This document shows, one piece after another, positions 22,671 through 33,316 of a stretch of DNA of 64,000 nucleotides. Position numbers and translations under genes: made by a program. The notes under the pieces were generated by a model, which was not told the DNA's origin, did not search any database, and saw nothing but the letters and a program-made list of their open reading frames with translations. The first letter of the stretch is position 1. Every line of letters begins with the position of its first letter. The stretch comes from Wurfbainia villosa (Eukaryota > Streptophyta > Magnoliopsida > Zingiberales > Zingiberaceae), in NCBI GenBank assembly GCA_025175895.1, contig CM046003.1, forward strand, positions 24,573,245 to 24,637,244, in the 5' to 3' direction.

Positions 22671-22932
22671 GCATTGCGAAGCCGTGCGCTTGGTGCTTGG
22701 TGAGAAATGCATTGCGAAGCCGTGCGCTTGGTGCATATGGGAAGTCTTAAGGACTTGGTAAGTTCACTAGGCTCGGGGTCCTTGAGTCGGTGAAGGATGG
22801 CATTGCGAAGCCGTGCGCTTGGTGCATCCGAGGGACCACCGGACGGGGAGCGAATGGAGTGAGCCCAAAGGGAAGCATACTTCTAGGGCATGAGACGAGA
22901 AGGATGGCGTTGCGAAGCCGTGCGCTTGGCGC
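22671..22932 (+). repeat. 26-bp repeat, four dispersed copies in LTR G
   Basis: Unit GCATTGCGAAGCCGTGCGCT followed by TGGTGC at 22671-22696, 22709-22734, 22800-22825 and 22907-22932 (last copy with two changes). Not seen in the other LTR families of the window. Confidence 0.9.
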
Positions 22933-23692
22933 ATCCGAGGGACGTAGGCCGAGGGAAGATAGCTTCGGTGGGGAACTCCATGAGGGATGTGGACTTAGCC
23001 AAGTGGCTAAGACTGAGTGTCGGAGGCTCAAACAACTTGGTGTTTGAGGTTTTGCTGGCAAAGCCGACCGCATAGGTGCCGGCTGATCGGGTCCAAGTCG
23101 ACTAGGGTTCGACCGGGTGTAAGGCGCGTTTTGGTGCTTAGCGATCAGCCATGGGCCGATCGATCGATGTCGACAATGATCGCAGCGTGGGATGGCAATG
23201 ATCGATGGAAGTGTCGAGCAGATCGCCCGTAGCCGATCGGGGGCCGATTACTAGGTCACCGCCGACTACCATCCGGCGCCGATCGTAGGAGATCCGTTGG
23301 AACTTGTCCGACGTGGATCTGGCCGTTGTGAGACAACGGACACAGGGGCAGTCGACTGGGGCCTTTTGGCAGTCGACTGATGGGCGCGAAAACAGCTTGA
23401 TGCAGGTTATAAATGGAGCTCGAGTTGGAGGATTTCGCAATGATCTTTGTGGAGCTATTGGAGGGGAATTGCTGTTGCATTCCAGTCCTTCAAGAGCCAA
23501 TCAAAGCAAGCAACAAGCAAAGCGATCAAAGCAATCGGTGAAAGTTTTCTTTTGTATTGTATTTGTGTATTTGCTTGTATTTCTATATTACATTGTAATT
23601 GCTTGTGAGAGGTTTCTCCACCTCCGACGTGTTGTCGAGAAGGAGTGTTATAGTTAGTGCCGTGCGCATAACTAGAGCTCGGTGAGCTCGCC

Positions 23693-23725
23693 CGTGGAGT
23701 AGGAACCATTCGGTTCCGAACCACG
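23693..23725 (+). promoter_or_regulatory. Loop-E-type hairpin in LTR G
   Basis: Outer stem CGTGG/CCACG, AGTA (23698-23701) opposite GAA (23718-23720), inner stem GGAACC/GGTTCC with loop ATTC. The 6-bp inner stem differs from element A's GGAG/CTCC but pairs perfectly. Confidence 0.65.
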
Positions 23726-23987
23726 TATATCTTGTGTTGTGTGATTGTGTATTGTTGTTAGTTTCATTATTATTGTTATTCCGCTGCGCTAACGACAATC
23801 ATAGACAAGCAACGCAAGAAGAACGAACGAATTACGACATCCAACGAACGAGGGCTATTCACCCCCCTCTAGCCGGCCGTACCGATCCCCTACAAAGAGG
23901 TTTCCTCTATCTCTGACTTGTTGTCGAGAAGAAGTGTTTTTTATTAGTGGTGGCATTTACATCGCTAGGGCTCATTCGATTCCAATC

Positions 23988-24020
23988 CGTGGAGTAGGAA
24001 CCCTAAGGTTTCGAACCACG
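23988..24020 (+). promoter_or_regulatory. Loop-E-type hairpin in LTR H
   Basis: CGTGG/CCACG outer stem, AGTA (23993-23996) opposite GAA (24013-24015), inner stem GGAACC/GGTTTC (one G-U pair), tetraloop CTAA. Confidence 0.62.
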
Positions 24021-24189
24021 TTATATCGGCGTGTTCTTGTGTATTGTGTGCTTGTATTTTTGTTATTGCTTTATTATCTTTATTTCCACTGCGCATAACA
24101 AGATTTGTAGCAAGCACGATTGAATTTTGTCAAGTCGATGAAGACACGCCATTCACCCCCTCTAGTGACGTCCAATTCCTAACAGAACA

Positions 24190-25580
24190 TCTTTTGGTTC
24201 ACTTGTCATATGAGGCTAAAGTTAGAGGTCTTGCTTAATTTCGATGGATGTATCCGTTTGAAAGATGAACTTTTCTTCTTTTTTTAATCATTGTTAGGGC
24301 ATTTGATCAATTTTAATATAAATTAATTTCTAATACATTTTGTTTTATTACTATTAGATTCCTCTATCACTTAAAAAAAAAGTGAAAAATAAAGCTCATG
24401 TTGAGGCTTCTATTGTTAATGCATATATTGTGAAGGAAGTTACAACTTTTGCATCATATTATTTTGAATCTCACGTTCAATGCAAAAGTCAGAGAGCAGG
24501 AAGAAATGATGAGGGTCCTGTTGATCCCAATTTGAAATTATTTTGAATTTTTAACTACCTTGGTTGACCGAGTGGATCTTGTACAAGTAGATACTTAACT
24601 GGTCAAGAGTGGCGAGTAGCCCACCCATATATTTTACTGAACTATCCAGAAGTAATGCCGTATTTCAAGTGAGTTTATAAATGTTATATTATATATTTCA
24701 TATATTGTAAATTATTGTTCGTGTTATATTTAATTTTATGGTAGGATTTTCCAAATCCTATATTCTAAGCTTCCGGAGCATGAGTTTGATTGTTTCTGCG
24801 ATGAAGAATTCATATCATGGTTCAAAAAATATGTAAGTAGTCTATAATAATAAATTTGATAAATCTTGACTTTAACACATACTTATTTGACTTTAGGTTA
24901 TTGATAATCACACTCACATTGAGAAAGAACTAGTAAAGCATCTGCCATGGGGTCCAAACTCAATGGTGAAAACTTGACCGACATATTTCATAAATGGATG
25001 TAATTTTTATACTCAAGAATATGGAACTGGGAAAGCTACAATGAATAATGGAGTTTATGTTCAGTCATCTAATGACGGAGGTGCAAGGAATGATTTTTAT
25101 GGCTTGCTAGATGAAATTTTAGAGGTAGCATACCCAGGCTCAGATTTACGAGTTATTTTATTTATGTGTCGTTGGTTTGACCCTATCAAAGGCATGAGGG
25201 TGCATCCACAGTTTAATTTGGTTGAAATAAATTACAAAAAATTATACAAGAGGTATGGACCATTTGTGTTAGCACAACAAGCGATTCAAGTATTTTATGT
25301 TTCATATCCTAGTGTGAGACGAGACAAAAGTGATTGGTGGGTTGTTTGTAAAACAAAAGCATGCAAAAAAATTGAGGAACATTGGGAAGACATAGCATAT
25401 CAACAAGATGAAGTTGTCAATATATTTCATATCAAAGAATATAATATTTCAATGTTACGAGATCCCAGCACCATAGTAATAGCCATTGATGCAAGTAAAA
25501 TGAATGAGGAATTTAATTTAGAGGATGACAATGACGATGACGATGACGACGATGACGATGACGACGATGATATTGAATAG
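24190..25580 (+). pseudogene. CACTA transposase C-terminus: DUF4218-DUF4216 exons
   Basis: Peptides LVHLSYEAKV..FRWMYPFER and EASIVNAYIVKEVTTFASYYFE are typical of DUF4218. HPYILLNYPEVMPYF, split by an intron at 24669-24744 (GTGAGT...TAG), and FISWFKKY-VIDN across an intron at 24833-24896 (GTAAGT...TTTAG) lead into DUF4216 (25041-25580). That domain shows FYGLLDEILEVAYPG, FMCRWFDP, QAIQVFYVSYP, DWWVVCKTK. The 179-codon open frame ends in a run of about 14 aspartates and a stop. In-frame stops upstream (for example before 24982) make it a pseudogene. Confidence 0.78.
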
Positions 25581-25841
25581 ACGTATGACCAAGATGAAAA
25601 TCACAATGTGGATTTTGATTTATAATTATGGGTAACTTTTATTCAGTACCAATTATGTTTCAATTTACTGTCTAATTCTAAATTTCATATATTTCATATA
25701 TTATAATGAACTGTCTTTTTTTTAGGTTATCCAGTTGCTATGAATATGGTAATTTTTTCATATTATTCATATTATAAATTTGATATGTAAATGTAATTCT
25801 TTTTTTTACTGTCATATTCTTTTAATAATTATGATTGTTAG

Positions 25842-26526
25842 TTTCAACGTGGCGGTTATAGATGGAGTAGCAATAGAAGATCACAGTCTTCCTCTGCTTC
25901 AGCTCCTGCACAGTCTGATGCTCTTGTAGGAAATGTGCCCTCCACCTCTTCTTTAGTTGTAGGATCTTCTGGTTCTCAACAGATACCTGCTAATGTATCT
26001 TTCCCAGTACAATAATCACTTGTTGAGAGGGAAGGTACGCGAGAGTTCATATCTTCGCACAAAGATTCATAATTATTCAAGTTTTAAATTATCTATGTTT
26101 TTAATATGATATGTATTTTTATAAGTATCTAACATGGTTTATTTTTATTTTATGTTAGATTTACAAATTCTGTACATGTTATTCACAAGGTGAATAAAAT
26201 AGTGAATAACTATTGGGGCGAAGCTTCTATGCCTTATACGAGCACACCGGAAGAAATAAAAAGTTTATAGTGGAATGAGTTCAAGGTAAGTTATTTAAAT
26301 CATTTGTATATAAAATTACATTTAATATAATCAATTCAATTTTTCTCTACTACAACGGTGATTTACTTGGGAGGAGAGTGAAACACTAGAGATTAGGAGG
26401 ATTTTCAAGAAAAAGTGCGGCGACCATATCAGAAATATACTCAGTCATTTGAAAACTAGAAATAAAAAGTCACACTGTATAACCAAGGAGAATTGGAATA
26501 AAATTATTGCATATTGGGGATCTGAG
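25842..26526 (+). pseudogene. CACTA plant-transposase (Ptta/En/Spm-type) segment
   Basis: After a Ser/Ala-rich stretch (SQSSSASAPAQSDALV), peptides KIVNNYWGEAS.PYTSTPEE and, after a likely intron, RRIFKKKCGDHIRNILSHLK..NKIIAYWGSE resemble the plant transposase domain that follows DUF4216 in many CACTA genes. There are stops near 26012 and 26268. The reading ends exactly where the LTR fragment of element I begins. Confidence 0.65.
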
Positions 26527-27028
26527 TGATGTTTGACAATACCAAAGTACATAATTCCTTATGTAGGAAACCGTAGTGATTTCAAGTCTAAGGACTAATC
26601 ATACTAATAGTCACTATGATAAAGTTTATGACACTCATATAATGATCTATGAAACTTTCTCACGGCTGGTCAATTCAGTATATATTCTCTAATATATACT
26701 CATGTGTTAACGTGATATCACATATCCATGACTTGTGAGATCAAGTCATCAATTGACCTACATGCTAGTCCCAATGCATTAATATTGCCCTTGTATATTA
26801 ATGCTTGACTAGGAATATTTAAGAATAGTGTTCTCTACAACCTCTCACAATCAATTCTACTAATTGATGTGTTGTAGATAAGAACCTACTTTCTAGGGAA
26901 TTATTATTTGGTTGACACAAGCATGAAGTAAATATAATAAACAAACTTTGCCTTTATTATTAATAGAATATGATACATAAGTCCCTAGTCAATCATCACA
27001 TAATTGGCTCTAGAGTTTACTGCTAACA
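26525..27028 (-). repeat. Truncated 3' LTR of element I
   Basis: About 500 bp matching the start of the 55668-57438 LTR (TGTTAG at the 27028 end). It ends abruptly at about 26525 within a sequence that continues for over 1.2 kb in the 5' LTR. A short purine tract (GTGGGAGAT, minus) at 27029-27037 marks it as the 3' LTR. Confidence 0.88.
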
Positions 27029-27037
27029 ATCTCCCAC

Positions 27038-28926
27038 TAGCACTAGTGTCAATCACTATAATATCTAATATCCAGTGACCTAGTATGCCCATCATGCTTT
27101 CTCTGTGCCAAAGACTTGGTCAAAGGATATGCGATGTTAGCATCCGTTGATACTCTGCATATCCTCACATCTCCTCTATCGATGATCTCTCAAATGAGAT
27201 GAAACCACCGTAGTATGTGTTTGGATCGCTGATGAGAGTGAGGTTCCTTAGCCTGTGCAATAGCCCCATTGTTATCACAATAGAGGCCTATAGGGTCCGC
27301 TATGCTAGGAACCACCCCAAGTTCAGTGATGAACATCCTGATCCAAACAACCTCCTTTACCGCATCATACGTAGCAATATACTCGGCTTCTATTGTAGAA
27401 TCTGCAACTGTATCTTGCTTCGAACTCTTCTAGCTCATAGCACCACCATTTAGGCAAAAGACATACCCTGACTGCGATCTAAAATCATCCCTATCGGTTT
27501 AGAAGCTTGCATCACTGTAACCATTTACAGCTAGCTCCTCATCACCTCCACATATCAAGAAATATTCTTTCATCCTTCGTAAGTATTTAAGAATGTTCTT
27601 GACAGCTGTCCAGTGACTTTCACTTGGATCTGACTGGTATTTGCTCATCATGCTTAAAGCATACAAGACATCGGGGCGAGTACAAAGCATGACGTACATG
27701 ATAGACCCTATAGCAAATACATAAGGGATCTGATCCATGCGGTCTCTCTCCTCTTTAAAAGAAGGATATTGAGTCTTCGAAAGACTCACACCATGTGACA
27801 TTGGCAAAAATCCCTTCTTGGAATTCTGCATGGCAAAACGATTTAGCACCTTGTCAACGTATGTACTCTGACTTATGCCAAGAAGTCTCTTAGATCTATA
27901 TCTATAGATCTTGATGCCCAATATATAGGTTGTTTCTCCTAAGTCTTTCATCGAGAAACAATTCTCAAGCCAAGTCTTCACAGATTGCAACATAGGGATA
28001 TCATTTCTAATAAGAAGTATGTCATCAACATACAAGATAAGAAAAATAACTATGCTCCCACTGACCCTCTTTAGACACAAGGTTCATCTTCAATCTTGAT
28101 GAAACCAAACTCTTTGATCGCATCATCGAATCGAAGATTCTAGCTTCTAGATGCTTGCTTTAAATCATAAATGAACATTTGCAAATTCCATACCTTTTCA
28201 ACATGCTTTGGATCTACAAAACTCTCAAATTGTGTCATGTACACATCCTCGAGTAGGTTTCCATTTAGAAATACAGTTTTGATATCCATTACTAGATCTC
28301 ATAATCATAGTAAGATGCAATAGCAAGCATGATCCGAATAGACTTAAGCATTGCAACTGGTGAAAAAGTTTCAACATAGTTAATACCATGAATCTGCTTG
28401 AAACCTTTAGCTACCAATCGCCTTTTATAGGTATGCATAAGATCGTCCATGTCAGTCTTTCTCTTAAAGACCCACTTACACCCAATGGGTTTGACCCCTT
28501 CTGGTGGATTAACCGAAGTTCATACTTGATTAGTGTACATGGATTCAATTTCGGATCTCATGGCCTCTAGTCATTTCTCAGAATCTGGGCTCATCATAGC
28601 TTCCTGATAGGAAGTAGGCTCGTTCAACTCAACAAGCTTAACGTCATCATGGTTAGACAAGAGAAATGAATATCTCTCAGGCTGATGGCGTATCCTATTA
28701 GACCTGCGAAGAGCTTGGTCTACTTGAACAAATTGTTGCTCCACAACTTCTTGTGCAACAATCTCATCATCCACAACACTTGGTGGTGCCTATTCAATTT
28801 TCATCAAGGTCTCAATGCTATCTATATCTTGAACTTCTTCAATATGGATTTTACTCCCACTTGTTCTTCTAGAAATGAACTCTCTTTCTAGAAATACGCC
28901 ATTTCTAGCGACAAACACTTTGCCTT
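27038..28926 (-). pseudogene. pol: pol of element I, second part: RT and RNase H
   Basis: Minus-strand reading gives the integrase-RT linker (RRSNRIRHQPERYSFLL, 28774-28571), RT with YVDDILLIRND (about 28040) and MKDLGETTYILGIKIYR. The RNase H region (GYSDASF near 27505) continues in broken frames to about 27050. The 193-codon frame at 28080-27499 is the longest. Several stops and frame changes, for example around 28085, 28310 and 27497. Element J inserted at 28927, in the codons after the integrase core. Confidence 0.88.
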
Positions 28927-30035
28927 TGTTGGATCGAAGCGGATCGCTAGAGGGGGGGGTGAATAGCGATAAAAACTTTGTTTTCTTTCGAATTCGTTTG
29001 AAAACAATTAAATGCAGCGGAAAGATAAATGAAACAATAAAAGAGACAAGATATTTTTTACTTGGTTCATAGCCTTCGGCTACTACTCCAAGGCCCTAGT
29101 GGTCTTTGACCACATATTGAGGGCAAAACACTAAAGAACTCCTCGTTAGAGGTAGGAGTTAATCGATACAAGAACACAAAAAACTTGAGGTAGAGGAACA
29201 CTCCCCCTCTCCTCGTTACGATAGAAAAGCTTCGGGAAAGTAAAGAAACAACTGATATAAAGCTTATACCGACGTAAAAAAAAAAACTAAATTAAACCTA
29301 GAAGTCGGAGAAGAAGCACTTCGTTTTTGGAGAGTTGTAGCTTTGCGGAGGCTTTTGGAAGCTTAGGATTGATGAAGAAACCCTAGGATAGGCCCTCCTT
29401 TTATAGCCTTTGAGCCCCTTTTCGAGAGGACCTTCAACCAATGGAAATTAGGCATATGGCTCCTTGAAAAATGGTGATAAGGCTTGACTCCTCGAGGTTG
29501 ATCCTTGACCATCAATCAACTGATGGCCATCATCAGTTGATTGATGGCAGCATCAGTCGAATGCTGACCTCCGGCAGTTGACTGTTGGACGGTAGTCGAG
29601 TCCTCCAAGCTGGTAGTCGACTGATGCTAGCTGCAAGACAAAGTTAGCTTAACAAAAATATTATTTCGACAGCTTCCGACCATCCGATCTCGACCTAGAC
29701 CACCTATAGGATGTCTTTGGTCAGATCTACGCTTAAGATCATCCCCGTAAAGAGGATACGACCTCATTTACTCTCGCACACACACGAGCTTACCTCGATA
29801 CTTACTGTGTCGCTTTCGCTTCCGGCCTTCCACTCGATTCTTTCGGCTCCCTCCGAAGTCACTCGAGTATCGCCCGACCATCGCGGCTTCCTCCGGGTGT
29901 CGGTAGCCTTCAGCTCCAGCTATAACAATTTTCTGCACACTCAATTCAGCTCGTGAGATATCGACATGAGCTTAACTTTGTATCGTTTGCTATAATCAAA
30001 ACTCAGGTTCGACTTAGGTGCCTACTACACCAACA
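28927..30035 (-). repeat. 3' LTR of element J
   Basis: 1109 bp; on the minus strand TGTTGGTGTAGTAGG...GATCCAACA, directly after a polypurine tract (CAAAAAGGGAGAGAT, at 30036-30050). TATA box at 29397-29405 (minus, TATAAAAGG), loop-E hairpin 29061-29092, CAGTCGACTG-like repeats 29510-29635. Confidence 0.9.
29061..29092 (-). promoter_or_regulatory. Loop-E-type hairpin in the J 3' LTR
   Basis: On the minus strand: outer stem CTTGG/CCAAG, AGTA opposite GAA, inner stem GTAGCC/GGCTAT (one G-U pair), loop GAA. The J 5' LTR copy (48440-48471) has fully paired GTAGCC/GGCTAC. Outer and inner stems differ from those of A, D, G and H by compensatory changes. Confidence 0.65.
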
Positions 30036-31388
30036 ATCTCTCCCTTTTTGATTTATGGCAAACTCACATACAAAGTTAAGAAAAATAAATTAAGTGCATT
30101 TAAGCAACATGAGTATGAGATATGCATGAATGAGCAGGAGTATATAAAAACTCTTTTTCAAGTGCTCCCCCTTGAGGAATCCTCCCCCTTGACCGAGGGT
30201 GAGTACTTGAGAAAGAGTTTTAACTCTCCCCCTTGATGTTTGCTACTAAAAAAGAATTAAGTAATCGAAATTACTTAATATTGGCCATAGTGTTTAAAAT
30301 AAGTTTTAAGTTAAGAAATCAAAAAATTGATTTCTTAACCTTGGCCTTTACCTTCGTTTTGTTAACAAAAACAAGTTAACTTAAAGTTAAGTAGACATTT
30401 ACTTAACCAGTAAACATTTACATAACCTTTGGCTATATGAAAAAAAATTGATCCCTTAACTTTGGCCTTTTTCTCCCCCTTTTGCCATATATCGAAAAGA
30501 GTGAGGGTGTGTGGAACAAAAAAAAAAGTACTAAATTTAAAGTCCAAGCATGTTCCACATTATTTGAAAATAGTATTCTGAAAATAAGCTCATCTATAAA
30601 ATGTTCGACTCATATTTGGCTTGATTGATATGAAAGATCAACCAGTCCTGGTCAGAGTCGGTTAGTATATATGATTATACTCCGTGGTTCATGGTGATGC
30701 ACTAACTCTACATCTGGAACCAGGAGTAAGGTCCTAACATCTCACGCCCATCTACGTGGCTAAGTATACAAACACATTAGTCCTATGTGTTGTGAGATGT
30801 ATTGGCTCCTTAAATCTATAGGTGCATGATATCTAAGGTATGCCCTATGCTAGTTCCATGAAAATGAAAAGTAAGAAATAGTAGTAGGAAAATATAATTT
30901 GTAAGTTCCTATTCTACTATGCACGTGCCCAATTTTCGTCTTAATAGACTAAATTCGGCTTCGGGTAGGGGTTTAGTAAATAGGTCTGCCAAGTTAGACT
31001 TCGATTCGACGTATTCGAGTTGTATGGCTCCGTTGACCACATGTTCTCGAATGAAATGGTGCTTGACTTCTATATGTTTGGTCCTAGAGTGACATATCGG
31101 ATTCTTAGTAAGGTTAATTGAACTAATGTTATCTACGTGAAGTTTAGTATTTGTAAAGTCTAATTTAAAGTCGCGGAGAGTGTGCTTCATCCAAAGAAGC
31201 TGAGTGACACACTCACCTATTACGATGTATTCGGCTTCGGTGGTAGATAAGGCAACACAGTGTTGCTTTCTACTGCACCAACTCACTAGACTTGAGCCGA
31301 GAAGTTAACAACAACCACTCATACTCTTTCTATCAAGCTTACTACCGACATAATTCGAATCGGAGTAGCCGGTTAGTTCGAGCCGGTT
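30036..31388 (-). pseudogene. J 3' noncoding region and RNase H end (outer copy)
   Basis: Minus-strand frame 31286-30909 encodes the RNase H end (SWCSRKQHCVALSTTEAEY..., LHVDNISSINLTKN, SNLADLFTKPLPE). About 870 bp without genes follow, then the polypurine tract. It is near-identical to 41929-43280. Upstream the reading stops at about 31388 with GCCGGTTAG repeated, then joins element C's protease region, so RT is missing from this copy. Confidence 0.88.
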
Positions 31389-33316
31389 AGTTTGCATCAC
31401 AAAGTTGACTAACACTTAATAAATTAAATTTCATATTTTCAACTAGCAAGACTTTGTGAATAACAATTTTGGGGGATACCTCAATTGTACCTCTACCTAA
31501 TTTCTTGAGTTTTCCACTATTCCCAAAGGACACCGCTCCTTTCTTCACATACTTAATTGTGGAGAACTTGCTCACATCCCCGGTCATGTGTGTTGAGCAA
31601 CCGCTATCCACAATCCACAATCCACATACCTCGCTCTCCTACCTAAATCACATGAAAAACACAAGCTTTTGGTACCCAAACATTTGGACCGGTAACATTA
31701 AGTAAATACTTCTTAGGTACCCATGCTTTCTTAGCCTTACCCTTAGTGGTTGCTTTCCTATTAATCAATGAAATATAAGCAACTTGTTTTTCTTTTGGCT
31801 TATATCCTAAACCGGCCTTGTTGTAAACCGCTCTTTGTCTACTAAGAATCATATCAAGACCTTTTGAGCCATTTGAAAATTTTTCTAAACATGTTTTCAA
31901 TTCACTAACCTCATCCTTAAGTTTTTCATTTTCTTCCCTAAGCATGCAAGAATCAACATGTGAAAGTTTTTCATCCCTAATAGCCTTTAATTCTATCTTC
32001 ATGCTCTTAACCTTAGATTTAGATTTATCTAGAGCTTCTTGAAGATATGCAATTGATTTATAAAGAAGTTCAACTTTAGGAGAATTCATTACCTCATCGT
32101 CACTAGATGACGATTCATCACTTGAGGAGCTTTCTTCTTGGCTTGATGTTCCGGAATCATCTCCTAGTGCCATGAGTGCCACATGGCGGGTGATGTGGCA
32201 AAGCTCATCATCGGAGGAGGAGTCATCAACGCTTGGTGTGTCCCATGTGGTTTGAGCCACCATAGCCTCCTTCTTCTTCTTTTCCTTCTTGTCCTTCTTT
32301 TTCTTTTCTTTTTCCTCCTTTTTCTTTAGCTCCGGGCAATTTGGCTTTATGTGCCCCTTCTTGTTGCAAGCATGGCAAATTACATTATTGTTAAAACTTG
32401 AATTACCGCTACTTTTACCTCTTGATGAATGAGACCCCTTCCTTGCCTCTCTATTCTTGAATTCCTTTGATTTTCTAAGGAACTTCTTGACAAAATGGGC
32501 CACCTCACTAGCCGAGTCTCCATCACTACTTGACTCTTGCTCCGACTCGGATGAAGATGACACCTCCTTCCTTTCTTTCTTCTTCTTTTCTTTCTTCTCA
32601 ACAAATAGGGCTAAACCCTTTTCCTTAGAAGACATGTTAGTTTGTTCATGCAATTCAAACTCACAAAATAATTCATCAATTTTAATTTGTGAAAGATCCC
32701 TAGTTACCTTAATGGCATCAACTATAGAAGTCCATAAAGAGTTTCTAGGAAATGCTTGTAAAATATACCTTACCAAATCCCGATTGTCAACTCGCTCACC
32801 TATGATATGGAGTCCGTTAACAATTTCTTTGAACCTTCCATGCATTTGACTTACGGTTTCATGCATCTTCATTTGGAAGGCTTGAAGTTGTCCAATTAGT
32901 AGGTCCTTCTTGCCCCTCTTTGACTCCTTGGAACCTTCATTTAACTCGATGAGCTTTTCCCATAATTCCTTGGCGGATTCGAAAGGTCCCACCTTGTTGA
33001 GTTGCTCCATGGTAATCCCACATTGGATGGTGAGTACCGCTTTTGCATTTGACTCGAACTTCCGGTTCATCTCCCTTGTCCAATCCTTGCTTGGAATAGG
33101 GTTTCCATGTTCGTCCACCGGTTCCTCGAAGCCATCTACGATACTATGCCAAATTTCAATATTACTCATTAAATAGTACTTCATCCTACCTTTCCAATAT
33201 GCGAAGTGACTCCCGTCGAAGAGTGGTGGCTTGGCGATGCTATATCCCTCTTGAAGAGCCATTGATGCCTTGGTTGATGGTGAGATCTTCCAAGCTATCC
33301 GAGCTCTGATACCACT
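31389..33316 (-). pseudogene. Segment C: gag plus first protease codons of a D-type element
   Basis: A second, near-identical copy of 38400-40321, followed on its right by the LTR 33317-34524. It contains an uninterrupted gag and then the protease start (WIVDSGCSTHMTGD, 31620-31387), cut off where it joins the J RNase H. It is not an independent insertion: no LTR or target duplication bounds it on the left. Confidence 0.88.
31643..33262 (-). CDS. gag: Intact gag ORF of segment C (539 aa)
   Basis: Structural protein that would form the virus-like particle and bind RNA. Starts MALQEGYSIAKPPLFDG shortly after the primer site (33303-33314). UBN2-type gag domain about residues 60-215; Lys/Glu/Ser-rich linker; CCHC knuckle C-HA-C-NKKG-H-IKPN-C at residues 296-309 (32336-32377); Ser/Asp-rich acidic stretch; coiled coil about 400-480; two WVPK motifs near the end. 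It stops with UAG at exactly the gag/protease border, as in element A. The D copy has a premature stop that this one lacks. Open reading does not prove expression; its LTR is upstream in the right orientation. Confidence 0.9.
   Translation of the reverse strand: MALQEGYSIAKPPLFDGSHFAYWKGRMKYYLMSNIEIWHSIVDGFEEPVDEHGNPIPSKDWTREMNRKFESNAKAVLTIQCGITMEQLNKVGPFESAKELWEKLIELNEGSKESKRGKKDLLIGQLQAFQMKMHETVSQMHGRFKEIVNGLHIIGERVDNRDLVRYILQAFPRNSLWTSIVDAIKVTRDLSQIKIDELFCEFELHEQTNMSSKEKGLALFVEKKEKKKKERKEVSSSSESEQESSSDGDSASEVAHFVKKFLRKSKEFKNREARKGSHSSRGKSSGNSSFNNNVICHACNKKGHIKPNCPELKKKEEKEKKKKDKKEKKKKEAMVAQTTWDTPSVDDSSSDDELCHITRHVALMALGDDSGTSSQEESSSSDESSSSDDEVMNSPKVELLYKSIAYLQEALDKSKSKVKSMKIELKAIRDEKLSHVDSCMLREENEKLKDEVSELKTCLEKFSNGSKGLDMILSRQRAVYNKAGLGYKPKEKQVAYISLINRKATTKGKAKKAWVPKKYLLNVTGPNVWVPKACVFHVI

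Larger units (their letters stand above)
22558..23894 (+). mobile_element. Solo LTR G (SIRE-like) inside the H LTR
   Basis: 1337 bp, TGTTGG...CCCTACA, with a perfect target duplication AAGAG (22553-22557 and 23895-23899). No primer site, polypurine tract or coding sequence borders it, so it is a solo LTR left by LTR-LTR recombination. Contains four copies of a 26-bp repeat, palindromes, TATAAAT (23408-23414), the loop-E hairpin (23693-23725) and the CTCTAG motif. Confidence 0.93.
21242..24184 (+). repeat. 3' LTR of element H, split by solo LTR G
   Basis: Starts TGTTGGTGCAATCG right after a polypurine tract and ends CCTAACA. Without G it is about 1.6 kb. It has a CTTGG/CCAAG unit array (21390-21770), CAGTCGACTG palindromes (about 22020-22310), a GATAAAA box near 22331, a loop-E hairpin (23988-24020) and the CACCCCC-TCTAG motif (about 24152). 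The right flank GAACA (24185-24189) is the presumed target duplication; the left copy would be outside the window. It interrupts a CACTA transposon. Since interior sequence precedes it, this is a 3' LTR, not a solo LTR. Confidence 0.85.
24185..26526 (+). mobile_element. CACTA (En/Spm) transposon fragment, decayed
   Basis: Carries in order DUF4218-like, DUF4216-like and Ptta/En/Spm plant-transposase-like peptides with plausible GT-AG introns, the C-terminal arrangement of plant CACTA transposases. The upstream part was separated by the H insertion and lies outside the window; the downstream end is cut by the truncated LTR of element I near 26526. No CACTA terminal repeat is visible. It appears to be the oldest layer at this site. 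Confidence 0.8.

Noticed and set aside
22671..22932. CRISPR-like direct repeats
   Set aside because: Plant nuclear context, irregular spacing, diverged copies, inside an LTR; no cas genes.
22790..23500. Several overlapping frames of 60-120 codons in LTR G
   Set aside because: GC-rich LTR sequence gives long chance frames on both strands; no motif and they cross repeat units.
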